This document shows, in pieces, positions 9,495-18,892 of a stretch of 64,000 nucleotides of DNA. The notes beneath the pieces were generated by a model. That model saw nothing but the letters and a program-made list of their open reading frames with translations, made no database searches and was not told where the DNA came from. Both the position numbers and the translations under genes were made by a program. Each line of letters opens with the position of its first letter. Position 1 is the first letter of the stretch. Source of the DNA: Allotamlana fucoidanivorans (GTDB lineage: Bacteria; Bacteroidota; Bacteroidia; Flavobacteriales; Flavobacteriaceae); NCBI RefSeq assembly GCF_006265225.1, contig NZ_VDCS01000014.1, positions 51,539 through 115,538 on the forward strand. Direction: 5' to 3'.

Positions 9495-9553
9495 CAGTAA
9501 TTTATCATAAATAAAGAAAATCATTTATATATACTTAGCAGAAATTCAATCTG

Positions 9554-9583
9554 AAAAAGGGACTCTTTAATGGGTTCCTTTTT
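9554..9583. terminator. Putative terminator after the SLC13 gene
   Basis: An imperfect stem, AAAAAGG...CCTTTTT, lies between the convergent transporter and rlmF genes. The pairing is less clean than in the other terminators of the window. Confidence 0.5.
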
Positions 9584-9600
9584 CTTTAAGTATAAACCCT

Positions 9601-10467
9601 TTAGTTAAACGTCCAAGCCACAAATCTAGACACCTTATTCCCTTGCCCCATATTTATAACGTTTACTTCTGTTGCTCCTAATTTTTTTAGTGATACCCTA
9701 ATACCTCTCACCAAGTCTTTTTTAGACACTAAAGTAGTAAACCATTTAAACTGCTTAGAATGCAGCATACTCTCAAACAAATAGTTATGTATAAAAGCTT
9801 TTTCTCCTCCCTTATACCACAATTCATTATGTTTCCCTGAAAAATTTCTAGTGAATTCTTCTGAATTTTTTCCTAAACCTTTTAGTTTTCTTTGCGTGGC
9901 CTCTAAAGCTTCTTGTTCAGATTTATAAAATGGCGGATTACACATAGATGAAGTAAATAACTCATTTGTATTTACAATATGTTTTAAAATACAATCAACT
10001 TCGGGTTGATGTCTCAACTCAATAGTATCCTTCAAATGATTTTTAGCAACAATACGTTGTGCCCATTTCAATGACATGTTGTCCACATCTGTAGCTACAA
10101 AAGTCCATTGATATTCCGCTTGACCTAGCAACGGATAAATACAACTTGCTCCAGTACCAACATCTAAAACCCTTATACCTTTTGTTATGCCTTTTGTTTT
10201 TAAAAAATCGGCTAAATGATGGATATAATCAGCTCTTCCTGGAATTGGCGGACACAAATTATCATCAGGAAAATCCCAATACCTAATATTATAATCTTTA
10301 AATAATAAAGCGGTATTAAGAGCCTTCACAGCTTTAGGATTTGAAAAATCAATACTCAAATTTCCATAAGCATTCTCAAAAACAAATGGTTTTAATGGCA
10401 GATATTCACTACTTAAAGCCTTTAAATTATATCCGTTTTTATGCTTATTGTTTCTATGGAGATTTAT
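9601..10467 (-). CDS. rlmF: 23S rRNA (adenine-1618-N6)-methyltransferase RlmF, non-canonical start
   Basis: Methylates N6 of A1618 in 23S rRNA. From the TTG at 10359 the protein has a SAM-binding motif (VLDVGTGASCIYPLL, residues 64-78) and the N6-adenine signature NPPF (141-144). The frame stays open upstream and encodes family-like N-terminal sequence (LHRNNKHKNGYN ... FENAYGNLSIDF), so the true gene starts before 10359. No ATG, GTG or TTG precedes that conserved segment: the first candidate is ATA at 10465-10467, and a TAG lies at 10486-10488. With ATA the product is 288 residues, near the family length of about 300. The start is inferred. Confidence 0.8.
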   Translation of the reverse strand: MNLHRNNKHKNGYNLKALSSEYLPLKPFVFENAYGNLSIDFSNPKAVKALNTALLFKDYNIRYWDFPDDNLCPPIPGRADYIHHLADFLKTKGITKGIRVLDVGTGASCIYPLLGQAEYQWTFVATDVDNMSLKWAQRIVAKNHLKDTIELRHQPEVDCILKHIVNTNELFTSSMCNPPFYKSEQEALEATQRKLKGLGKNSEEFTRNFSGKHNELWYKGGEKAFIHNYLFESMLHSKQFKWFTTLVSKKDLVRGIRVSLKKLGATEVNVINMGQGNKVSRFVAWTFN

Positions 10468-10590
10468 ATGTTGTTTGATAACAGCCTAATGTATTTTTAA
10501 AATTATCATTTGTAAAAGTACAAAATTACTATTCATAATACCGATTGGGTAGTTGCCTTGAAATCTATATCTTCGCAAAAAAAATATAAA

Positions 10591-11247
10591 ATGCTAAAGG
10601 CTGTTATTTTTGATATGGATGGGGTAATTATTGATAGTGAACCCATGCATAATAAAGCTTACCACGATATGTTTGATGAGGTTGGCATTGAAGTATCTCC
10701 AGAACTTTATGAGTCTTTTACAGGGCAATCAACTATAAATATATGTAAGCGACTTTGCGATCATTTTAATTTAGAAGAAAACCCTGAAACATTAGTAGAG
10801 ATCAAGCGTAAGCATTACAAACATTTTTTTGATCATAATTCGGATTTGGGGTTAATTGATGGTGTTTTAGATTTAATAAAAGATTATCACAATAACGGAC
10901 TTACATTAGTCTTAGCCTCATCGGCCGCGATGATTAGTATTAATCAAATTTTTGATCGGTTTGATTTAAATCAATATTTTGTTGCAAAACTTAGTGGTGG
11001 TGATTTAAAGGACTCAAAACCTCATCCTGAAATTTTTATCAAAGCTGCAGAAGCCTCTGGTTTTTCACAAAATGAATGCATGGTTATTGAAGACTCTACA
11101 AATGGCATTGAAGCTGCAAAAGGGGCGGGTATTTACTGTGTGGGATATGACAGTTTTCATTCTAAAAATCAAGATTACAGCAAAGCTGATTTAGTTATAA
11201 AAGATTTTAATGAAATACGCTATCAAAATCTAGTAAACATATTATAA
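10591..11247 (+). CDS. HAD-superfamily phosphatase (beta-phosphoglucomutase-like)
   Basis: A haloacid-dehalogenase subfamily I hydrolase. Motif I is FDMDGVIIDSE, with the nucleophile Asp and acid/base Asp two residues apart. Motif II is the Ser of LVLASSAA, motif III is the Lys of KPHPEIF, and motif IV is MVIEDSTNG. A helical cap lies between motifs I and II. It dephosphorylates a small phosphorylated metabolite or isomerises a sugar phosphate; the substrate is not deducible. The ATG at 10591 directly precedes the core strand and is preferred over the ATG at 10558, which adds 11 basic residues. Confidence 0.85.
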   Translation: MLKAVIFDMDGVIIDSEPMHNKAYHDMFDEVGIEVSPELYESFTGQSTINICKRLCDHFNLEENPETLVEIKRKHYKHFFDHNSDLGLIDGVLDLIKDYHNNGLTLVLASSAAMISINQIFDRFDLNQYFVAKLSGGDLKDSKPHPEIFIKAAEASGFSQNECMVIEDSTNGIEAAKGAGIYCVGYDSFHSKNQDYSKADLVIKDFNEIRYQNLVNIL

Positions 11248-11250
11248 ATA

Positions 11251-11281
11251 AAAAAGAGTCGCTTAAAAAACGACTCTTTTT
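11251..11281. terminator. Bidirectional intrinsic terminator
   Basis: A perfect stem (AAAAAGAGTCG/CGACTCTTTTT) sits between the convergent HAD and DUF2167 genes, with A- and T-runs on both sides. Confidence 0.9.
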
Positions 11282-11290
11282 TATTTAGGT

Positions 11291-12175
11291 TCAGCTCTTT
11301 TTTCCAAAAAGTTTCTTTCTAAAACCGCTGAATAAAGCAACAGCTCCAATGGCTATAAATTTCCAAAACTTTAAGAGCAATGCAAAAAAGCCCGCTTTTG
11401 CTAAAATTTTTCCAGCTATTAACCCTCCTATTCCATAGGCTGCCACTTGGTCAATATCAGGATTGAAATCAGAATACCTATTTCCCGGAGAAAACTCGAC
11501 ACTTTGAATAATTTCATCTCTATCCTGATTAAAAGTCTCAAGCATATTAATATCTCCAATGGCATTAAGATTTAAATAGCCTTTACGCCCAAGCACTCTA
11601 ATATTATAATTTAGTGTATTCACCTCTGCATCTTCAAACTTCAATTCTTTAGCCCAATGTAATTTTTTGTTTTCTTGATCGTAATATGGTGCAGATGCCC
11701 ACCTTATTAACTCCATAGTAGGGTAACCTTGCTCGATACGCTGTGGATTAGCCGAAATGATATCGGCCTGCATCTCTTCAAGTAAATCATCATAGTCAAG
11801 ATCTTCAGCATCTTCATCATCAATATAGCCTTCCTCTGCATATTCAATCTCTACGGCATAAGTAAAAGCATCATGCATAGGTGTCATATTATCAGGGAAT
11901 AAAAGACCTAAGGTTTCTCCTGGCGGATTTCCCCATAAATCTGTTAACACATACTTGCTCTGTTTGCTATCTAAGAACTTAAACCCTTTTGGAACATTTA
12001 TTGTTGCTAGCCCATCCTTCAGCTCTACGGTTCCTGTTTGATACGTAAACGAATTATTGATACTATCTATAATTTTTTGATACTGGTTAGTATCAAAACT
12101 AATGGAGTCTAAGTCATTTTGAGCATAAGTTTGCGTTGCAAAAAACAACACCAAAGTAATAATAAGTCGGTTCAT
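11291..12175 (-). CDS. DUF2167 family membrane protein
   Basis: A 294-residue exported protein with a signal peptide (cleavage after ..QTYAQ). The body contains the DUF2167 hallmark LWGNPPGETLGLLFP at about residues 80-95, preceded by GLATINVPKGFKFL. A C-terminal membrane helix (about 255-280) is followed by a basic tail (GFRKKLFGKKS), so the protein is probably anchored in the inner membrane with the DUF2167 part outside. No function is known for the family. Confidence 0.85.
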   Translation of the reverse strand: MNRLIITLVLFFATQTYAQNDLDSISFDTNQYQKIIDSINNSFTYQTGTVELKDGLATINVPKGFKFLDSKQSKYVLTDLWGNPPGETLGLLFPDNMTPMHDAFTYAVEIEYAEEGYIDDEDAEDLDYDDLLEEMQADIISANPQRIEQGYPTMELIRWASAPYYDQENKKLHWAKELKFEDAEVNTLNYNIRVLGRKGYLNLNAIGDINMLETFNQDRDEIIQSVEFSPGNRYSDFNPDIDQVAAYGIGGLIAGKILAKAGFFALLLKFWKFIAIGAVALFSGFRKKLFGKKS

Positions 12176-12215
12176 AGTTTTAGGTTTAGTAGGTTATAAA
12201 ACCTAAAAATACCCT

Positions 12216-12377
12216 TTATTTTGAATTAGATGAATTTTCTTTCGACTTTTTAATAATATTTCTAAGCCTTTCTTTTCTGGAATGCACTTCATCGCGCTTT
12301 TTATTTTTCTTCTGCGCTACTAGTCTGGCATGTTTAGCCTTATTCTTTGTGTTCTTTTCTTTGCCCGTTTTAGCCAT
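12216..12377 (-). CDS. Small very basic protein (53 residues) downstream of mscL
   Basis: An ATG at 12375-12377 opens a 53-codon frame ending at TAA 12216-12218. The product (MAKTGKEKNTKNKAKHARLV.. then KKNKKRDEVHSRKERLRN) is over one third Lys/Arg with no hydrophobic core, as in small ribosome- or nucleic-acid-associated proteins. It begins 4 nt after the mscL stop codon in the same direction, consistent with translation from the mscL mRNA. The family was not recognised. Coding status rests on compactness, spacing and composition. Confidence 0.6.
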   Translation of the reverse strand: MAKTGKEKNTKNKAKHARLVAQKKNKKRDEVHSRKERLRNIIKKSKENSSNSK

Positions 12378-12381
12378 TATT

Positions 12382-12828
12382 TCATGTGTTATTTGACTTT
12401 AATAGTTGATTTTGCTCCTCCATTAAATCATTAAGCTTAGTAAGTAATTCTATGTCTTTAGGTGTAGCCACGGTTTTATTTTTGGGATCTTGCGCCTTAT
12501 TTCTTAAGCGATTCATAAACTTAACCACTATAAAAACCGTAAATCCTATAATTAAAAAATCTAAAAATGCTTCAGCTAATGCGCCATAGCCAATAGCCAC
12601 CTCATCGGTAAGTACAGTACCACTACCATCTTTTACTACTTCTTTTAATATGATTTTTCTATCTTGAAAGTTAACGCCATCCGTTAACAACGATAAAGGA
12701 GGTAAAAACACTTTTTTCACCAATACATCAATAACCTTGTTAAAGGAAGCACCTATAATAATTCCTATGGCCATATCCATCATATTTCCTTTTACTGCAA
12801 ACTCTTTAAATTCTTTGATTAACTTCAT
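12382..12828 (-). CDS. mscL: Large-conductance mechanosensitive channel MscL
   Basis: Forms the pentameric inner-membrane channel that opens under membrane tension during hypo-osmotic shock. The N-terminus KEFKEFAVKGNMMDMAIGIIIGASF is the amphipathic helix plus first transmembrane helix. The second helix is FLDFLIIGFTVFIVVKF, and a charged C-terminal bundle ends the protein. Length 148 is normal. A small basic gene follows directly. Confidence 0.95.
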   Translation of the reverse strand: MKLIKEFKEFAVKGNMMDMAIGIIIGASFNKVIDVLVKKVFLPPLSLLTDGVNFQDRKIILKEVVKDGSGTVLTDEVAIGYGALAEAFLDFLIIGFTVFIVVKFMNRLRNKAQDPKNKTVATPKDIELLTKLNDLMEEQNQLLKSNNT

Positions 12829-12979
12829 ACATCTTGTTTTTAACTGTAAAGATAATTAGTTTCATTATTTAATAAACTTGCATTAACTACATGTTCATTA
12901 TTATTTGCTCAAATATTAATTTTTTAAAATATTATTCAAATAACTAATAATTTAAAATATTAGCTTTTTTAATAATAAT

Positions 12980-13010
12980 TTGATTTTTTACATTAAAAGT
13001 TTTACATTTG
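12980..13010 (+). promoter_or_regulatory. Promoter of the SatD/DUF3307 pair
   Basis: TTG at 12980-12982, 20-nt spacer and TACATTTG at 13003-13010 match the Bacteroidota consensus. The start codon is 23 nt downstream of the -7 box. Confidence 0.7.
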
Positions 13011-13032
13011 AATATAACACTGATTTTTTTGT

Positions 13033-13635
13033 ATGACTAGCATCATAACTGGTGACATTATTAACTCTAAAGGAAGTTCTCCTGAACCATGGCTTAAGGC
13101 TTTAAAACTTGTGTTTAGTCAATATGGTGATCCTCCAAAAATCTGGGAGATTTATAGGGGTGATAGCTTTCAATTAGAAGTCTCCCCCAAACAAGCTTTA
13201 AAAACTTGCATATTAATAAAGGCAACTGTTAAACAATTTAAAACCATGGATGTGCGATTAGCCATAGGTATTGGCGAAAAAACCTATGCTGCCAATTCAA
13301 TTACCGAATCGAACGGTAGTGCCTTTATTCATTCTGGAGAATGTTTTGAAAATTTAAAAAAAACGACTTTAGCTATACGTTCTCCTTTTAGTACTTTTGA
13401 TACCACCATCAATATTATGCTAGACCTCGCTCAATTAACAATAAATCATTGGACCAGCACCACTGCCACACTTGTTAAAACTGCTTTAGAGCACCCTGAT
13501 TTAAACCAAATAGAACTGGCAAACTTATTAAACAAAACACAAGGCAACATCAGCCAAGGTTTAAAGCGTGCGGGGTTTGATGAAGTATCAAAACTCATAA
13601 CCTATTATAATACCCAAATACGTACTTTATGCTAG
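13033..13635 (+). CDS. SatD-family protein
   Basis: A 200-residue protein beginning MTSIITGDIINSK, typical of SatD-like proteins. A GDSFQLEV motif lies near residue 40. The C-terminal part (about 150-195) reads like a winged or HTH segment (LNQIELANLLNKTQGNISQGLKRAGFDEV), suggesting a DNA-binding role. It overlaps the DUF3307 gene by 7 nt, the usual pairing for this family, so the two act together. SatD was named from acid tolerance in streptococci; the role here is not known. Confidence 0.75.
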   Translation: MTSIITGDIINSKGSSPEPWLKALKLVFSQYGDPPKIWEIYRGDSFQLEVSPKQALKTCILIKATVKQFKTMDVRLAIGIGEKTYAANSITESNGSAFIHSGECFENLKKTTLAIRSPFSTFDTTINIMLDLAQLTINHWTSTTATLVKTALEHPDLNQIELANLLNKTQGNISQGLKRAGFDEVSKLITYYNTQIRTLC

Positions 13636-14345
13636 CTCTAGCCATTAAACTTTTCCTTGCTCACATTATTGGAGATTTTTTATTTCAGCCCCAAAGATGG
13701 GTGATTCATAAAGAAACCTACAAACACAAATCAAAGTACCTCTACTGGCATATTCTTATACACATTATAACCTTGATAGTTGTATTACAATTTAGCTTTA
13801 AATACTGGTTAGGTATTATTATTATTGGTATTTCTCATTTTTTTATTGATGCGCTAAAAGTTAATCTTCAATCAAAAATGAATAACCGATTATTGTTTGG
13901 TCTAGACCAGTTAGCACATATAGTAATCTTAGTTGTTGTAGTAAAAATTTACGAACCCTATTCCTTTAATTTCAATCAACTTTTTAATTCGAAAACCCTA
14001 CTCCTACTAACCTGCATCATCTGCCTTACAAAGGTATCTTCCATCATTATGAAAACCTTAATATCTAAATGGGATTTAAAAGAATACACCAACGAAGCCT
14101 CTCTAAACAACGCCGGTGCTTATATTGGTATGCTAGAGCGCTTATTTGTATTTGCCTTTATTATAACCAACCATTGGGAGGGTGTAGGTTTTTTAATTGC
14201 GGCTAAATCTGTGTTCCGTTTTGGCGATTTATCAAAAGCAAAAGACCGAAAACTAACAGAATACATACTTATTGGTACCTTGCTCAGTTTCGGCCTTGCT
14301 ATCCTTTTTAGTTTAGGATACAACTATTTAGTGAGGTATATTTAA
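13629..14345 (+). CDS. DUF3307 membrane protein
   Basis: An integral membrane protein of 238 residues with about six transmembrane segments. The start MLALAIKLFLAHIIGDFLFQ followed by a conserved HILIHIIT segment is the DUF3307 pattern. It is translationally coupled (7-nt overlap) to the SatD-family gene. It may be a membrane sensor or transporter whose partner is the cytoplasmic SatD-like protein, but this is inference. It converges with ccsBA with only 3 bp between stops. Confidence 0.8.
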   Translation: MLALAIKLFLAHIIGDFLFQPQRWVIHKETYKHKSKYLYWHILIHIITLIVVLQFSFKYWLGIIIIGISHFFIDALKVNLQSKMNNRLLFGLDQLAHIVILVVVVKIYEPYSFNFNQLFNSKTLLLLTCIICLTKVSSIIMKTLISKWDLKEYTNEASLNNAGAYIGMLERLFVFAFIITNHWEGVGFLIAAKSVFRFGDLSKAKDRKLTEYILIGTLLSFGLAILFSLGYNYLVRYI

Positions 14346-14348
14346 GTC

Positions 14349-17300
14349 TTATTTTTTATAAAACTTAGCATATCCACGGTAGGCAAAAAACCCTACAACC
14401 GCTAAAATAGCACAGGCTATACCAATAAACTTAACACTTACTATTTGATCGCCACTAGCATAACTGTGTAATCCTGCCAAGTAAAAATTCACCCCAAAAT
14501 AGGTCATTAAAATACTACCATAAGCCACAATAGACATTAAATTGAAGAACCATCGGCTTCTTAAACCTGGTACTAATCGCATATGGATAACAAAAGCATA
14601 AACCATAATACTAATAAGTGCCCATGTTTCTTTAGGATCCCAACCCCAATAACGTCCCCAACTTTCATTGGCCCACATACCGCCTAAAAAGTTTCCAATG
14701 GTTAGCATGACTAAACCAACGGTTAAAGACATTTCATTGATTATGGTTAACTCTTTAATATTCAAATCCATTTTAATTTTATTGGATTTGTTAGTAAAAA
14801 TCATCAAAAATAACGATACAATACCCAAAATCATACCGAGGGTAAACGGCCCATAACTGGCTACAATAACCGCCACATGAATCATCAGCCAATAACTATT
14901 TAAAACAGGTTGTAAATTGGCAATAGCAGGGTCCATCCAATTCCAATGGGCAACCATTAAAATCATAGCCGTAACAAAAGCCGTTGAGGCTAAAGTTAAG
15001 TTACTTTTTCTTCCAAAGGCCAAACCAAAAAACATAGTAGCCCAAGCCACATAAATCATGGACTCATAAGCATCACTCCATGGGGCATGCCCTGAGATAT
15101 ACCAGCGTACAATTAAGCCTGCAGTGTGCAACAAAAATAACCCAGCTATTATCCACTTAAACACATTTACAGATATATCAAGGGTTTTATTTTTATCCCT
15201 AAATATTTGAACAACAAGTAAAACAAACATAATGCTACCCGCATACAAATACCAACTGAATAATTTTTTAAAAATATCATATTTGTTATACAAAATCTCA
15301 GTTTTCACCTTATCGTCACTAATCATCACCTCACTACCATAGCGTTGTTGAGTCTTTTTAAAGGCTTCTAAAAGTTTTTCAGCTTCACTAAAATCACCTG
15401 TTTTTTTCGCTTGATTTAAGGTGTATAAATAGGCATTAAACCCATTTTTAACAAAATTAGCATACAAAGAATCTTTTATTATGGCTATATTTTGTCTGTA
15501 ATCTTGAATAGAAATCCACTTATTATTGGAATCTTCAGGAATTGGAAATATTCGCAATGAAGAGCCCTCAATAGCATTAAACAACAAGCTCACACGTTGA
15601 TCTGTTTCTTTATACTCCTTTTGAAAACCATTGGGCACTTGAGCCTTATAAGCTTCATCTAAAAAAGGACCTAATTTATACTGACCTTTTTCATTAAAAA
15701 AGTCTGTAAATGCTACATATTTTTGTGTTTTAGGCACCCCGATTAAACTTCTTATAGAATCGCCTTTTTTAGGTTTTAAGTAGATAACAGGAAGGCTTTG
15801 CCATAGCATAGGGTTTTCATGAATGGATAGAAAAACCTGATTCGCATCAAACTCCAAATACGTATCTTTTTTACTTAGCTTCCGAAGCATTTCAGAAGCA
15901 TAGGTATTTACAGGCATCATTCTACCGCTTAAATCCTGAATGACTAAATGACCAAACTTATCGGCATGTTCCTTAGGTGTAATATTGGCCTTTAAAACAG
16001 AATCAAGCTGTTCTACCGAAGGTCTTTCAAAATGATTGTGTCCATCATTTTCACCGTGGTCTGCATGGTTATGCTCTTGTGCTATAGCAGACAAACCAAA
16101 ACACAATACTATTACAGAAATTAACTTAGCTTTTTTAGCTTTTACATTTTCTAAATGCCTCTTTAAATCACCAAATCTAGATCCTTTAACAAATAGTATA
16201 GCCATTAAACCAAAATACAGCAAAAGATAACCTATATAAGTAATTAAAGTGCCCCAATAATCATGATTTACTGACAAGACGGTACCTTTTTCATCCGGAT
16301 CAAAACTCGACTGAAAAAAGCGATAGCCATCATGATCTAGAATATTATTCATGTAAATTTTATAATCGAAATCTCCAGTTCTATCATCAATCACGGTAAC
16401 CTCACTAGAATAGGCCGAAAATCCACGTTCTGTACCTGGGTAGCGCTCAGCTTCAAAATCATTCAGTTTGATAGAAAAAGGAAGTTCTAATACTTTTGAA
16501 CCATACTTAAAGGCAAAATCTAAACCCCCAACATGGATTTGCTTAAACATACCGCTACTTCCCTGATTTCCCAGTAGACTCACACTTTTAGTTTCTCCTC
16601 CCGTAGTAATGTTTAATTTCACACCATCTTGATTACTGCTTTTAAGCATACCCGAAGGCTTAACGATATCAAAAACCCCTTTTACTACTGGGTTTGGCAT
16701 CACTAATTGCATATTACCAATTACATACCGTGACCTTAAATGCAACGGCTGTAAGCTATCCTTATAGAGTTTTCCTTGTGCTCTGGTTGCCATAGTCATA
16801 TACTCTCCCTCAAAAGGTGAATTTATCTTTAATTCTCCCTTATCATAAGTAATATTAATAGCTCCGTCTGTAGGCTTGTTTAGGGTGAATAAAATATTAT
16901 GAATATTCTGTATTTGCCCCACTTTTAAAAAATGTGAATGCGGACCACTGCCACCTGCTTCCACAATTTTTAGGTATTCCTCTCCATTTTCATCTGGAAC
17001 AATGTCTTCTTCTGCTCCTACAATAAATTTTTCTAATTCAATCGTTACAGCTTGCTGATCGTATTTTGTTTCAACTTTAAATTCATTCTCCAAGCGCCCA
17101 GAAAAGTCCACCTCTCGCTCAATAGGCAAGCGTTGTGGCACACCATTTATTTTATAATCGCCATCAATAAGTGCGGTGATATATGTTTTTTGTGATAAAA
17201 AGGTATTTTCTGTAGCACCTTCACGAATGGCCATCATCCCCTCAAAACTTGCATATCTGGTAATAAAAGCACCTAATAAAATAAAAATGAAAGCCACATG

Positions 17301-17555
17301 TAAAACAAGGGTAGCCCATTTTTCTTTACTAAATAATCTGTAACGGTAAATATTGCCTAAGAAATTTATTAAAAAAAATGCCATAATGGCTTCAAACCAC
17401 CAGGCATTATAAATAAGATTTCTAGTGTAAGGTGTTGGTGAGGTGTCCTGTCCTGCATCTAAAAAAGTACCTATAGCCATAGCGGCAGCAAAAGCAATAA
17501 ATAAGACGGCAGTTAGACGCGTAGAAAAAAGAATGTTAGCGATTTTTTTTTGCAT
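14349..17555 (-). CDS. Fused cytochrome c biogenesis protein (ResB/CcsB-CcsA)
   Basis: System II cytochrome c synthetase in one chain: it carries heme across the membrane and attaches it to apocytochromes. The N-terminal ResB part has transmembrane helices near residues 10-90 and a long periplasmic domain. The C-terminal CcsA/CcmC-like part has the heme-handling WWD segment WGRYWGWDPKETW and conserved His residues in flanking helices. The start at 17555 (MQKKIANILFSTRLTAV..) is chosen because the first helix begins there; an in-frame ATG at 17639 adds 28 residues. Fusions of CcsB and CcsA are typical of Bacteroidota. A truncated globin gene lies upstream in the same direction. Confidence 0.92.
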   Translation of the reverse strand: MQKKIANILFSTRLTAVLFIAFAAAMAIGTFLDAGQDTSPTPYTRNLIYNAWWFEAIMAFFLINFLGNIYRYRLFSKEKWATLVLHVAFIFILLGAFITRYASFEGMMAIREGATENTFLSQKTYITALIDGDYKINGVPQRLPIEREVDFSGRLENEFKVETKYDQQAVTIELEKFIVGAEEDIVPDENGEEYLKIVEAGGSGPHSHFLKVGQIQNIHNILFTLNKPTDGAINITYDKGELKINSPFEGEYMTMATRAQGKLYKDSLQPLHLRSRYVIGNMQLVMPNPVVKGVFDIVKPSGMLKSSNQDGVKLNITTGGETKSVSLLGNQGSSGMFKQIHVGGLDFAFKYGSKVLELPFSIKLNDFEAERYPGTERGFSAYSSEVTVIDDRTGDFDYKIYMNNILDHDGYRFFQSSFDPDEKGTVLSVNHDYWGTLITYIGYLLLYFGLMAILFVKGSRFGDLKRHLENVKAKKAKLISVIVLCFGLSAIAQEHNHADHGENDGHNHFERPSVEQLDSVLKANITPKEHADKFGHLVIQDLSGRMMPVNTYASEMLRKLSKKDTYLEFDANQVFLSIHENPMLWQSLPVIYLKPKKGDSIRSLIGVPKTQKYVAFTDFFNEKGQYKLGPFLDEAYKAQVPNGFQKEYKETDQRVSLLFNAIEGSSLRIFPIPEDSNNKWISIQDYRQNIAIIKDSLYANFVKNGFNAYLYTLNQAKKTGDFSEAEKLLEAFKKTQQRYGSEVMISDDKVKTEILYNKYDIFKKLFSWYLYAGSIMFVLLVVQIFRDKNKTLDISVNVFKWIIAGLFLLHTAGLIVRWYISGHAPWSDAYESMIYVAWATMFFGLAFGRKSNLTLASTAFVTAMILMVAHWNWMDPAIANLQPVLNSYWLMIHVAVIVASYGPFTLGMILGIVSLFLMIFTNKSNKIKMDLNIKELTIINEMSLTVGLVMLTIGNFLGGMWANESWGRYWGWDPKETWALISIMVYAFVIHMRLVPGLRSRWFFNLMSIVAYGSILMTYFGVNFYLAGLHSYASGDQIVSVKFIGIACAILAVVGFFAYRGYAKFYKK

Positions 17556-17675
17556 AATTACAACCCATTGTTTGAGGTCGTGCAAATTTAAGGATTTAAG
17601 TTTATTGGCAAATGTTAAAGTAGTGAAAAAAGCCAGCATTGAAAAGCTATGCTATTACGGCTAGAATACTAAGCA

Positions 17676-18065
17676 TCATTGCTGTCTTGCTTCAAAAATC
17701 TTCATATATAAGAAGGTACCCATTTTACGCGCACGATGCTTTGCGTTTTCAGCATAATCACCTTCAAAAAGTTCATTAATGGTTTCAAACCACAAGTTTA
17801 ACCATAAACCAAAATGCCTTTCTGTAATACAATGATTGTTCTCTCGATCTACCTTAACATGAGCTTCAAGAGGATTTCCTAAATAGCGTGTTTTTAAAAA
17901 CAAACTCGATTCCCAAAAGTCGGTAAGGTTTTCAATATGAGCAGGCCAATCCTGAATGAGATTATTAAAAAAAGGGCCTAATTCTTTATCTTCTCTTATC
18001 TTATCATAAAATGAAGACACTAACAAATAAACATCAGCTCTGGTTTTTAAATCTTTTTTCTCCAT
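17676..18065 (-). CDS. Group III truncated hemoglobin
   Basis: A 129-residue globin of the 2-over-2 type. The segment SFYDKIREDKELGPFFNN is helix B/C with TyrB10-like and Phe positions. The proximal heme ligand is in the HFGLWLNLWFETI region, preceded by HCITERH. Such proteins bind O2 or NO and are linked to oxidative or nitrosative stress. It lies 120 bp upstream of ccsBA in the same direction, so heme handling may be common to both. Confidence 0.88.
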   Translation of the reverse strand: MEKKDLKTRADVYLLVSSFYDKIREDKELGPFFNNLIQDWPAHIENLTDFWESSLFLKTRYLGNPLEAHVKVDRENNHCITERHFGLWLNLWFETINELFEGDYAENAKHRARKMGTFLYMKIFEARQQ

Positions 18066-18124
18066 ACCAACAAAGATAAAATAATAGGTTTTTAAATAGG
18101 CTATTTATGACTATTTTAGCGGTT

Positions 18125-18892
18125 ATGATTTCAGTAGTAATATTGGGCGCAGGCAATGTAGCCACGCATTTTTTTAAAGCTTTACGCAAAAGCGAAGAAG
18201 CCTCTGTCATTCAATGGTATAACAGAAGTTTAGACACTATTAAACATTTTGAAAACACGGTTGCTATTACTAATGACCTAGCACAACTTAAACAGGCCGA
18301 TGTTTACATATTAGCCGTAAGTGATGATGTTGTGGCAAAACTCTCCTCACAATTACCTTTTAATGATAGGTTGGTGGTACATACCTCGGGCTGTGTTAAT
18401 GTTTCAGATTTAGATAAAAAACACAAACGTGGCGTTTTATACCCATTACAAAGTTTAAGTAAAGACGCAGCAATAGATTTTTCTAACGTCCCTATTTGTA
18501 TTGAAACCCTTGATAAAAAAAGTTATCCGTTACTAAAAAAATTAGCGGCAAGTATGGGAAGCCCTACTAAACGTGTAAACAGTCCGCAACGCCGCGTTTT
18601 ACATTTGGCTGCCGTTTTTGTAAATAATTTTACCAACCAATTATACCGTATTGGTCATGAAATTACAGAAAGTGAAGGCGCAGAATTTGACTTGCTAAAA
18701 CCGCTTATCTTAGAAACAGCAAACAAAATTCAGACCATGTCGCCATACATGGCGCAAACAGGTCCTGCCCTGCGCAATGACAAAAAAACAATTAATGTAC
18801 ATTTAAAATTATTGAACAACCCACAGCATAAAGACATTTATAATTTGCTAACAGATGCAATTCAACAAACCCATGGAAGAAAAAAGTTATAA
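18125..18892 (+). CDS. Rossmann-like/DUF2520 oxidoreductase-like protein
   Basis: A 255-residue protein with an N-terminal NAD(P)-binding fold (VVILGAGNVATHF, residues 3-15) and a C-terminal DUF2520 helical domain (about 130-250) with the LHLAAVFVNNFTNQLYRIG segment. The architecture resembles F420-dependent NADP oxidoreductase or pyrroline-5-carboxylate reductase, but the substrate is unknown. The ATG at 18125 is preferred to 18107 because the beta strand starts immediately after it. The 3' end overlaps kdsC, making it the first gene of a four- to five-gene operon. Confidence 0.82.
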   Translation: MISVVILGAGNVATHFFKALRKSEEASVIQWYNRSLDTIKHFENTVAITNDLAQLKQADVYILAVSDDVVAKLSSQLPFNDRLVVHTSGCVNVSDLDKKHKRGVLYPLQSLSKDAAIDFSNVPICIETLDKKSYPLLKKLAASMGSPTKRVNSPQRRVLHLAAVFVNNFTNQLYRIGHEITESEGAEFDLLKPLILETANKIQTMSPYMAQTGPALRNDKKTINVHLKLLNNPQHKDIYNLLTDAIQQTHGRKKL

